From contig CAJTVI010000003.1 of NCBI GenBank assembly GCA_910579545.1, forward strand, positions 37,103 through 101,102: a stretch of 64,000 nt of DNA, read 5' to 3'. Shown here in pieces: positions 26,776 through 34,113 of this stretch. The position numbers were made by a program, and so were the translations under genes. Every line of letters begins with the position of its first letter. Positions within the stretch are counted from its first letter, which is position 1. Source of the DNA: an uncultured Oscillospiraceae bacterium. Lineage in GTDB: Bacteria; Bacillota; Clostridia; Oscillospirales; Ruminococcaceae. Under the pieces are notes generated by a model that was not told where the DNA came from, did not search any database, and saw only the letters and a list, made by a program, of their open reading frames with translations.

Positions 26776-27795
26776 TTACGCCCCGGCGCGGTCGCAGTCG
26801 ATGGGCAGGGTGGCATAGCCGTTCAGGCTCAGGCCGGCGGTGTGGCCGGCGCAGAATTCGTAATACCCCTGCGCCGCGATCATGGCGGCGTTGTCGCCGC
26901 AGAGGGCCGGCTCGGGCAGGTAAAGCCGCAGCCCGGCCTTCTGCGCGCCCTCGTTGACCAAGCAGCGCAGCCGGCTGTTGGCCGCCACCCCGCCCGCAAG
27001 GCAGAGGGTGGCCGCGCCGGTATCCCGCGCCGCCGCCAGGAGCTTTTCGGCCAGGATGCGAGCGATTTTTTCCTCAAAGCTGGCCGCCATGTCCGGCACC
27101 CGCACCGCTTCACCCCGCATTTTGGCCTGGTTCACCGCGTTGAGCACCGCCGTTTTCAGCCCCGAAAAGCTCACGTCGTAGGGCCCCGGCGCGTGGGGGG
27201 TGGGCAGGTGGTAGCCGTGGGGGTCCCCCTGCCGCGCCGCCCGGCTCACGCTGGGCCCCCCGGGGTAGGGCAGACCCAGCGTGCGGGCCACCTTGTCAAA
27301 CGCTTCGCCCGCCGCGTCGTCCACCGTGCGGCCCAGCACCGTAAAATGGGTATAGTCCTCCACCCTTACAATGTGGCTGTGCCCGCCGCTTGCCACCAGG
27401 CACAAAAAAGGGGGCGCAAGTTCCGGGTGGGTCAGGTAAAGCGCCGCGATGTGCCCCCGCAGATGATGCACCGGCACCAGCGGCTTGCCGGCGGCGCAGG
27501 CCAGCCCCTTGGCAAAATTTACCCCCACCAGCACCGCCCCGATCAGCCCCGGCGCAAAGGTCACCGCAATGGCGTCCAGCTCCGCGGGGCTCACCCCCGC
27601 GTCCGCCAGGGCCTTTTGCACCGTCGGGCTGATGTACTCGATATGCCGCCGGCTGGCGATCTCCGGCACCACCCCGCCGTACAGCGCCTGCTCGGCCACG
27701 CTGGTGGCAATGGCATTGCTGCGCAGCCGCCGCCCGTCCTCCACCACCGCCGCGGCCGTCTCGTCGCAGCTGGATTCGATCCCGAGAATCAACAT
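26776..27795 (-). CDS. tsaD: tRNA N6-adenosine threonylcarbamoyltransferase
   Basis: 339 aa. It starts M-L-I-L-G-I-E-S-S-C-D-E-T-A, the universal TsaD opening. The metal ligands lie in V-H-H-L-R-G-H-I-A near residue 110. S-G-G-H-S follows, and the C-terminal nucleotide region has G-G-V-A-A-N and G-D-N-A-A-M-I. It transfers the threonylcarbamoyl group to A37 of ANN-reading tRNAs, with TsaB and TsaE (not in this window). It begins 3 nt after the preceding HExxH gene, and rimI lies in the same run, the usual tsaD-rimI association. Confidence 0.97.
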   Translation of the reverse strand: MLILGIESSCDETAAAVVEDGRRLRSNAIATSVAEQALYGGVVPEIASRRHIEYISPTVQKALADAGVSPAELDAIAVTFAPGLIGAVLVGVNFAKGLACAAGKPLVPVHHLRGHIAALYLTHPELAPPFLCLVASGGHSHIVRVEDYTHFTVLGRTVDDAAGEAFDKVARTLGLPYPGGPSVSRAARQGDPHGYHLPTPHAPGPYDVSFSGLKTAVLNAVNQAKMRGEAVRVPDMAASFEEKIARILAEKLLAAARDTGAATLCLAGGVAANSRLRCLVNEGAQKAGLRLYLPEPALCGDNAAMIAAQGYYEFCAGHTAGLSLNGYATLPIDCDRAGA

Positions 27796-27798
27796 GCC

Positions 27799-28815
27799 TC
27801 AATATTCCTTCCCGATATTACCGTGTGTACAGTTGTTGGCCGGCTGTTTTTGGGCAGGGCCGTACCGCCGCGCCATCTCACCGCAGCTGGCCTCAAACAG
27901 CTTTGCCGCGGCCGCCTGCACCTGCGCGGGGGGCAGGGCGGCCCACCCGGCCGCGGGGCAGGGCAGCAGCGCCTCAAACTCCCGCAGGATCCGCCCGGCG
28001 GCCTCGGCGTGGCCGTTGCCCGCGCCGCCGGCGGTCGCGGCGGTCTGGCCCGCCTGCCGGGCAAAGCGCGCCAGCAGCGCCCGCTCGCGGGAGTAGATCA
28101 GCTCCACCAGCTTGGCGCGGTATTCCAGGTCGCCGCTGCTCATGCCCGGCCAGCGGGCCAGATCCATTGCGTGCTGGGCCTCGTGCTGCAGCAGCGATAC
28201 CCGGAACCCCTCGCTGTCCAGGTCATATGCCCGCTCCACGCAGTGGATCAGCCCGTCCCCGTTGGACCAGCCGGCCGTGCCCACCGCCCCAAACGAGAGG
28301 TAATCGACCCAGCTGGCCGAGACAAAATCCCCCAGCAGCTTGACCGCGTATTCCCGCCGGCCCTCCGGCAGCTCGACCGTGTAGCGGGCCAGCCGCTCCC
28401 GCTTCCAGACATAGGGGCCATAGCAGCCGCTGCTTCGGCCGCCCAAAAAATGCAGCCCCCCGGCCCGGAAGGCCTCCGCCACCGGGCCGTCCTCCAGTTC
28501 GTCCAGCGTTTGCCGCATCGGCTGGCCCAGCCGCCGGGCAAGCCGCCCGTGCAGCCGGTCGGCGGCCTCCTCCGGGTTCTGCAAATGGTAAAAAACCTCG
28601 TGATAATACTTTTGGTATTCTAAAAGCAGCCCGTTCAGCAGGGGCGAAAGGCCCTGTTCCTCATAGTTCAGGTAGGCCGGCCCCTCAAAGCGGGCGCGAT
28701 ATTGGGCACAAAGGGCCGCCTGGCCGGCAAAGCCGCTCAGGTAGGCGATGGCCCCGTGCAGGTCCCCCCGCACCAGCAGGCCATGAAAGGTGTTTTGGTC
28801 AAAGGCGTCGGGCAT
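27799..28815 (-). CDS. Hypothetical protein with an HExxH metalloprotease-like motif
   Basis: 338 aa, soluble, no signal peptide. H-E-A-Q-H lies at residues 211-215, followed 16 residues later by E-Y-R-A-K-L-V-E-L, giving candidate third zinc ligands Glu231 or Glu238. This resembles a gluzincin site, but I cannot name a family. The N-terminal half is helical, with several aromatic residues. The ATG at 28815 has AAAGGAG 9 nt upstream. It lies between rimI and tsaD on one strand, stopping 3 nt before tsaD, so it is almost surely co-transcribed with polA-rimI-tsaD. Confidence 0.75.
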   Translation of the reverse strand: MPDAFDQNTFHGLLVRGDLHGAIAYLSGFAGQAALCAQYRARFEGPAYLNYEEQGLSPLLNGLLLEYQKYYHEVFYHLQNPEEAADRLHGRLARRLGQPMRQTLDELEDGPVAEAFRAGGLHFLGGRSSGCYGPYVWKRERLARYTVELPEGRREYAVKLLGDFVSASWVDYLSFGAVGTAGWSNGDGLIHCVERAYDLDSEGFRVSLLQHEAQHAMDLARWPGMSSGDLEYRAKLVELIYSRERALLARFARQAGQTAATAGGAGNGHAEAAGRILREFEALLPCPAAGWAALPPAQVQAAAAKLFEASCGEMARRYGPAQKQPANNCTHGNIGKEY

Positions 28816-28875
28816 CAAGCAGGCTCCTTTCGGGCAGGGCTGGCCGGCGGGATGGGCTTTTCATCGAACCGCCGG

Positions 28876-29472
28876 CTAAGGCAGCGGGCAGCGCATGACC
28901 AGCGCGTCCTCGGCGGGGGCGCGGTAAAAGCCGGGCCGGCGGCCCACGGCGGCAAAGCCAAGGCCCTGGTAGAGCGCGATGGCCGGCGCGTTGGAAGGGC
29001 GCACCTCCAAAAAGCAGCAGCCCGCCCCCTGGGCGGCGAGGGCGGCAAGGGCGGCGCGCAGCAAACAGCGGCCCACCCCCTGCCGCCGCAGGGCGGGGGC
29101 CACCGCAAGGGTGTCCAGGCTGGCCTCGCCCCCCGCCAGCTGGAAGGCGGCAAAGCCGGCCAGAAGGCCGGGACCCGGGGCGGCAGGCGGCGCTGGGAAG
29201 CTATCGGTGTCCAGCCCGGCGGGCGGCGCTTGGCATCCGCCCGCGTCTGGCCCGCCGGGCGTTTGGGGGGCGCGGCCCTCCGCCCCGCCGCCCAGCACCG
29301 CCCCAAACAGCCGCACCGCGCCGCCGGCCCGCTGGCAGCGCAGCCCGGCCCGCAAAGCCTCCTCGCTCCAGGCGTCCGGCGCGCTGGCCGAAACCGCGGC
29401 CGCCGCGGCAAGGTCGGCTTCGCACAGCGGGCGGATCACCAGCCCGGCCGGGGGCCCCTGCTGGCCGTCCAC
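28876..29472 (-). CDS. rimI: RimI-like GNAT N-acetyltransferase
   Basis: 198 aa, GNAT fold. Acetyl-CoA is bound by V-A-P-A-L-R-R-Q-G-V-G-R near residue 125. N-A-P-A-I-A-L-Y-Q-G-L-G-F near 162 is the RimI signature. It is predicted to acetylate the N-terminus of ribosomal protein S18 or similar targets. The start is a GTG at 29472, one base past the polA stop, with GGAGG inside the end of polA. A Gly/Pro-rich ~38-residue insertion (about residues 60-98) is longer than in usual RimI (~150 aa). Confidence 0.85.
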   Translation of the reverse strand: MDGQQGPPAGLVIRPLCEADLAAAAAVSASAPDAWSEEALRAGLRCQRAGGAVRLFGAVLGGGAEGRAPQTPGGPDAGGCQAPPAGLDTDSFPAPPAAPGPGLLAGFAAFQLAGGEASLDTLAVAPALRRQGVGRCLLRAALAALAAQGAGCCFLEVRPSNAPAIALYQGLGFAAVGRRPGFYRAPAEDALVMRCPLP

Positions 29473-29473
29473 C

Positions 29474-32014
29474 TCAGTGGGCCTCCAGCCAGGTGGCCCC
29501 GCGCTGCACGTCGGCGGTCAGGGGCACGGTAAACGCCGCCGCGCTCTGCATCTCCTCGGCCAGGATGGCGGCGGCCCGGTCGGCCTCGGCCTCGGGGGCC
29601 TCCACGATCAGTTCGTCGTGCACCTGCAGGATCAGCCGGGCCGCCAGCCCCTCGGCCCGCAGCCGCCGCCACACCTTGACCATCGCCAGCTTGATCACGT
29701 CCGCCGCGGTGCCCTGGATGGGGGTGTTCATGGCCATCCGCTCGCCCAGCGCCCGCAGGTTGTAGTTCTTGCTGGCAAGCTCGGGCAGCGCCCGCCGCCG
29801 GCCAAACAGGGTGGCCACATAGCCCTGCTCCCGCCCGTGGGCAATGGTGTCCTGCATATACTGCCGGATGCCGGGGAAGCTGTCCAGATAATTTTTGATA
29901 AAGGCCTCGGCCTCCTTAACGCTCACCCCTAAATCCTGCGAAAGGCTGTAGGCCCCCATGCCGTACACGATGCCAAAGTTCACCGCCTTTACGCTGCTGC
30001 GCAGCCGCGGGGTGATCTGCTCGGGCGGCAGGCCGTACACCCGGGCGGCGGTGCTGCGGTGGAAATCCCGCCCCTGCAAAAAGGCCTCGCGCATGCTCTC
30101 GTCCCCGCAGATGTGGGCCAGGATGCGCAGCTCGATCTGGCTGTAATCCGCATCCAGCAGGGTGCAGCCCGGCGGGGCGATAAAATACTGCCGCAGCTTG
30201 CTGCCCAGCTCGGTGCGCACCGGGATGTTCTGCAAATTCGGCTCGCTGCTCGACAGCCGCCCGGTGCGCGCCTCGGTCTGGTTAAAGGTGGAGTGCATCC
30301 GGCCGTCCGGCCCCACTACCTTTAACAGCCCCTCGGCGTAGGTGCTGTACAGCTTTTGGTAGGTGCGGTACTGCAAAATATCCCCGATCACCGGGCTGTA
30401 AGCCCGCAGGCTCTCGAGTGTCTCGGCGTCGGTGGAATAGCCGCTCTTGGTCTTTTTGCGGTGGGGCAGGCCCATCCGGTCAAACAGCGCCTCCCCCAGC
30501 TGCTTGGGGCTGTTGAGGTTGAACTCGTACCCCACCTGCTCGTAGATGCGGGCAAGGCTCGCGTCCAGCTCGGCCTTCAGCTGCCGGCCAAAGGCGGCAA
30601 GGCCCTCCTGGTCGATCAGCATGCCGGCGCGCTCCATATCGGCCAGCACCAGCGCCAGCGGCAGCTCCATTTCCCGCAGCAGCCGGCCCATGCCCTGCTC
30701 CTCCAGCCGCTGGTCCAGCAGGCAGAACAGCCCGGCCAGCAGCCCGGCCTCGGGCAGCGCCTTGCACAAAAAGGCGGGCTGTACCCCGTACTCGGCCGCC
30801 AGCGGCCCGGGGGCATAGCTGCGGGCGGCGGGATTCAGCAGATAGGCCGCTAACTTTGCGTCAAAGGCGATGGCCTTCCCCTCGCCCCCCGCCTCCAGCG
30901 CCAGATGGTAGAGCGGCTTTGCGTCAAACACCCACAGCTCCCGCCCCTCTGTGTCCTCCAGCAGCGGGGCAAGGGCGGCGGCTTCCAGTTCGTACACGGT
31001 CTTATCCTGCACCGCCATCCAGCGGCCGGGGGCGGCGGGGCACTCGGCCAGGTACCAGCGCCCGGCCAGCGGCTGGCCGGCATAGGGGACAGGGTCGGCC
31101 CCGGCCAGCGGCGCGGCATCCTCCGCGGCGGCGGGGGCGGGGATGGCGTCCAGCCCCCACCGGCCGATCATGGTGTGCATCTCAAGGCTTGCCAAAAGGG
31201 CCGCGGCCCCGGCGGCGTCCGGCTCGGCCCGGCGGTAGGCGCCCGGCGCGGTCTCGATGGGAACGGCCCGGTCGATGGCCGCCAGGGTGCGGCTCAGTTC
31301 GGCCTCGGGGCGGTGGGCGGAAAGCTTGGCCCGCACCCCCGGCTTAACGGCGGGGTCCTCGATGTGCGCATACACCCCGTCCAGCGTCTTAAAGGCCTGG
31401 ATCAGGGCCAGGGCGGTCTTTTCGCCAATGCCGGCCACCCCGGGGATGTTGTCGCTGGCGTCCCCCATCAGGCTTTTTACCTCGATCAGATCGCGCGGCT
31501 CCACCCCGTATTTTTCCCGCACGGCGGCAAGGTCCATCACCGCCGTTTCGCTGTGCCCGGCTTTGGTGGAGGCCAGCAGCACGGTGGTGGAAGGGCCGAC
31601 CAGCTGCAGGCTGTCCCGGTCGCCGGTGGCCAAAAGGCAGGTGTCCCCCCGCCCCTCGCAGGCGGCCGAGAGGGTGCCCAAAATGTCGTCCGCCTCAAAG
31701 CCCTCTTTGCTCACCATCACAAAGCCCAGCTTTTGCAGCAGTTCTTTCAGCACCGGCAGCTGGGCGGCCAGCTCCTGGGGCATGCCCTTGCGGGTGGCCT
31801 TGTAGCCGTCGTATAGTTTGTGCCGGAAGGTGGGGGCCCGCAGGTCCCAGGCGATGGCGACCTCGTCCGGCGCGTGGTCCCGCAAAAGGCCGTGCAGGAT
31901 ATTGAGGAAGCCAAAGATGGCGTTGGTAAACTGCCCATCCTTGGTGGTGAGCAGCTTGATGCCGTAAAAGGCGCGGTTGACGATGGAGTTGCCGTCCAAA
32001 ACCAGCAGTTTCAT
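29474..32014 (-). CDS. polA: DNA polymerase I
   Basis: 846 aa. The N-terminal 5'-3' exonuclease (M-K-L-L-V-L-D-G-N-S-I, G-F-E-A-D-D-I-L-G-T, G-D-A-S-D-N-I-P-G) spans ~1-290. A central domain (~300-470) corresponds to the 3'-5' exonuclease but shows no D-x-E motif, so it is probably inactive, as in many Bacillota. The polymerase domain has D-A-D-Y-S-Q-I-E-L-R, the O-helix R-S-S-V-K-A-V-N-F-G-I-V-Y-G, and Q-V-H-D-E-L. It functions in Okazaki fragment processing and repair. It heads the polA-rimI-HExxH-tsaD run; its promoter is at 32069-32097. Confidence 0.97.
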   Translation of the reverse strand: MKLLVLDGNSIVNRAFYGIKLLTTKDGQFTNAIFGFLNILHGLLRDHAPDEVAIAWDLRAPTFRHKLYDGYKATRKGMPQELAAQLPVLKELLQKLGFVMVSKEGFEADDILGTLSAACEGRGDTCLLATGDRDSLQLVGPSTTVLLASTKAGHSETAVMDLAAVREKYGVEPRDLIEVKSLMGDASDNIPGVAGIGEKTALALIQAFKTLDGVYAHIEDPAVKPGVRAKLSAHRPEAELSRTLAAIDRAVPIETAPGAYRRAEPDAAGAAALLASLEMHTMIGRWGLDAIPAPAAAEDAAPLAGADPVPYAGQPLAGRWYLAECPAAPGRWMAVQDKTVYELEAAALAPLLEDTEGRELWVFDAKPLYHLALEAGGEGKAIAFDAKLAAYLLNPAARSYAPGPLAAEYGVQPAFLCKALPEAGLLAGLFCLLDQRLEEQGMGRLLREMELPLALVLADMERAGMLIDQEGLAAFGRQLKAELDASLARIYEQVGYEFNLNSPKQLGEALFDRMGLPHRKKTKSGYSTDAETLESLRAYSPVIGDILQYRTYQKLYSTYAEGLLKVVGPDGRMHSTFNQTEARTGRLSSSEPNLQNIPVRTELGSKLRQYFIAPPGCTLLDADYSQIELRILAHICGDESMREAFLQGRDFHRSTAARVYGLPPEQITPRLRSSVKAVNFGIVYGMGAYSLSQDLGVSVKEAEAFIKNYLDSFPGIRQYMQDTIAHGREQGYVATLFGRRRALPELASKNYNLRALGERMAMNTPIQGTAADVIKLAMVKVWRRLRAEGLAARLILQVHDELIVEAPEAEADRAAAILAEEMQSAAAFTVPLTADVQRGATWLEAH

Positions 32015-32068
32015 AAAAAAGGTCCTTTCCAGGGGCCGGCGCAGCAGGGGCCCCCTCTGCTAAAAGTA

Positions 32069-32097
32069 AGTATACCACATTTTGGCCCGATGTGATA
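32069..32097 (-). promoter_or_regulatory. Promoter of polA
   Basis: On the minus strand TATACT (32069-32074) is preceded by TG one base away, an extended -10. A weak -35 (TATCAC) lies 17 nt upstream. It sits about 55 nt before the polA start. Confidence 0.5.
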
Positions 32098-32121
32098 GAA
32101 TAGAACAGCGCGGGAGAATGT

Positions 32122-32225
32122 CCAAACCGAAGAGAGATGTCCACCGGCCGGGTGCGGGGGAGAGTCTTGAAAGGCTTTCGGGGCAGGGGTCCTGTTGCCT
32201 TGAGAGACTGCTCTCCCGCGCCCGG
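32122..32225. repeat. Large palindromic repeat, copy C (core inverted relative to flank)
   Basis: The left flank (CCAAACC...GAGAG...CCACCGGCCGG) runs in the same direction as in copy B, but the central ~60 bp (GGGGGAGAGTCTTGAAAGGC...GAGACTGCTCTCCC) is in the orientation of copy A. It lies between polA and the dus gene. Confidence 0.75.
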
Positions 32226-32313
32226 TCTGGGCCAGCAAAAACCCCTGCAGCGAATACTTCCCGGCGCGGCCCCTTACCGGGCCGGGAGCCTGGCAAAAAA
32301 GGAGGCGGCGGCA

Positions 32314-33297
32314 ATGCAGTTTGGCACCCTTGCGATCCCCGGCAAAGCGGCGCTGGCCCCCATGGCCGGCTTTACCGACGCCGCCTGCCGCCGCCTGGCC
32401 GCCCGGCACGGCGCGGCCTATACCATAAGCGAGATGGTCAGCGCCAAGGCCATCACCTTTGGCGACAAAAAAAGCCTCCGGCTGCTCTGGCGGGGCGAGG
32501 ACGCCGGCGGCGCCCCCTACGGGGTGCAGCTGTTTGGCTCCGAGCCCGGGACCATGGCCGCGGCCGCCCGGATGATCGCAAAATACCCCTTTGATTTTTT
32601 TGACCTCAACATGGGCTGCCCCGCCCCCAAGATCACCTCCTCCGGCGCGGGCAGCCGGCTGCTGTGCGAGCCAAGGCGCTGCGGCGAGCTGGTGCGGGCG
32701 GTGGCGGCGGCCAGCGATGGCCGGCCGGTCACGGTCAAGATGCGCGCCGGCTGGGATGCCCAGAGCATCACCGCCCCCGAGGCGGCTAAGTACTGCGAGG
32801 AGGCCGGGGCCGCCGCCATTGTGGTGCACGCCCGCACCCGCCAGCAGATGTACGAGCCGGGCATCGACCTTGGCGTGATCCGGGCGGTAAAGCAGGCGGT
32901 GGGCATCCCGGTGCTGGGCAACGGGGACATTGCCGAGGCCCCGGATGCCGTGCGCATGATGGCCGAAACCGGCTGCGACGGGGTGATGATCGGCCGGGCG
33001 GCGCTGGGCGACCCCTGGCTGTTTGAGCGGGTGAACGCGGCGCTGGCCGGTGCGCCCATCCCGCCGCCGCCCACCCTGCGCCAAAAAATGGAGGCCATGC
33101 GCCGGCAGGTGTACGAGATGTGCGAGGAAAAGGGCGAGTGGGCCGCCATGCCCCAGGCCCGCAGCCAGACCCTGCATTATATGAAGGGGCTGCGGGGGGC
33201 GGCGGCGCTGCGCCGGGCCTGCTGCGGGCTGCGGCATTTTGACGAGATCGACGCTTTGATCGAACAGGTGTACGAGAGCCAGCGAGGGGATGGGTGA
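32314..33297 (+). CDS. dusB: tRNA-dihydrouridine synthase (DusB-like)
   Basis: 327 aa, FMN-dependent TIM barrel. A-L-A-P-M-A-G-F-T-D near residue 14 binds flavin. The catalytic Cys lies in N-M-G-C-P-A-P-K near residue 101. V-K-M-R-A-G-W near 146, V-H-A-R-T-R near 175, and N-G-D-I near 205 complete the site. It reduces uridines in the tRNA D-loop. The ATG at 32314 follows AAAAAAGGAGG. It converges with the HD nucleotidase gene downstream. Confidence 0.95.
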   Translation: MQFGTLAIPGKAALAPMAGFTDAACRRLAARHGAAYTISEMVSAKAITFGDKKSLRLLWRGEDAGGAPYGVQLFGSEPGTMAAAARMIAKYPFDFFDLNMGCPAPKITSSGAGSRLLCEPRRCGELVRAVAAASDGRPVTVKMRAGWDAQSITAPEAAKYCEEAGAAAIVVHARTRQQMYEPGIDLGVIRAVKQAVGIPVLGNGDIAEAPDAVRMMAETGCDGVMIGRAALGDPWLFERVNAALAGAPIPPPPTLRQKMEAMRRQVYEMCEEKGEWAAMPQARSQTLHYMKGLRGAAALRRACCGLRHFDEIDALIEQVYESQRGDG

Positions 33298-33309
33298 GCC
33301 GCCCGCTTT

Positions 33310-33918
33310 TTACCCCAGCCGGCCGCGGGTCAGCTCGTCTAAGTTCTGGGTATAGCAGGGCAGCATGTGGGCCATAAAATATTCGGCGGCGGGGCAGTGC
33401 ATCCCGTGCAGGGCCGCCTCCTGCGCCGCCTGGGCCGCCCGGAACTCGTGGCTGCCGGCCGCCCCCTCCTCCAGGCACTTGATGAGGGCGCTCAGCCGGT
33501 CGGCCGCCTTGAGCAGGGTCTTTTCGGCCCCGGTCAGGGTTTCGCCCCGCAGCCAGCCGGCCATCTCGGCCTGCAGCGGCCCGGGCAGCAGCCTTGCCAT
33601 CGTTTCGGCCCCCGCGCGCTCCAGCGCCTTGCAGGCGGCGCGCATCGCCTCGGTCTGGTACTTGACCGGGGTGGGCAGGTCGCCGGTCAAAATTTCCGGC
33701 GCGTCGTGGTAAAGCGCCGCCGCGGCCACCCGCTCGGGATGGATTTCGCTTTCGTCCTCGCCCAAAACCCGGGTGGCGATCAGGCAGAGCATGTGGGCCA
33801 GCAGGGCGGTGTCGGCCGTGTGCTCGCTTAAGGATTCCGGCCGGGCCGCGCGCATCAGGCTCCACCGGGTGATGTACTTCATCCGCGCGGTCAGCGCGCT
33901 GAAGGGGTAGGTTTCCAT
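33310..33918 (-). CDS. HD-domain 5'-deoxynucleotidase (YfbR-like)
   Basis: 202 aa. Metal ligands are visible as S-E-H-T-A (His ~33), Y-H-D-A-P-E (His-Asp ~69) and A-A-D-R-L (Asp ~138), the YfbR arrangement. That family dephosphorylates deoxynucleoside 5'-monophosphates. The ATG at 33918 has AGGAG 9 nt upstream. It is transcribed alone, convergent with dusB. Confidence 0.88.
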   Translation of the reverse strand: METYPFSALTARMKYITRWSLMRAARPESLSEHTADTALLAHMLCLIATRVLGEDESEIHPERVAAAALYHDAPEILTGDLPTPVKYQTEAMRAACKALERAGAETMARLLPGPLQAEMAGWLRGETLTGAEKTLLKAADRLSALIKCLEEGAAGSHEFRAAQAAQEAALHGMHCPAAEYFMAHMLPCYTQNLDELTRGRLG

Positions 33919-34113
33919 AGCGTTCAACTCCTGTTTGTATAATTTCTTATAATAAATACTATTTGCAGCGGGTAAGCGGGGCTTTGCGGCCCCAAGCGGC
34001 GGCCCTATGCCCGCCCATGCCCATAGTATACCATACAAACTGTCCCATCAGGCGGCCTTTTGCCCCGCGTTGCCGGGGCCGCCCCCATTTTTTTGCTCTG
34101 TGAGGTATCCCCC

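Noticed and set aside
32011..33237. 408-codon minus-strand reading frame
   Set aside because: Antisense to dusB and running through repeat C; no motif or ribosome site.
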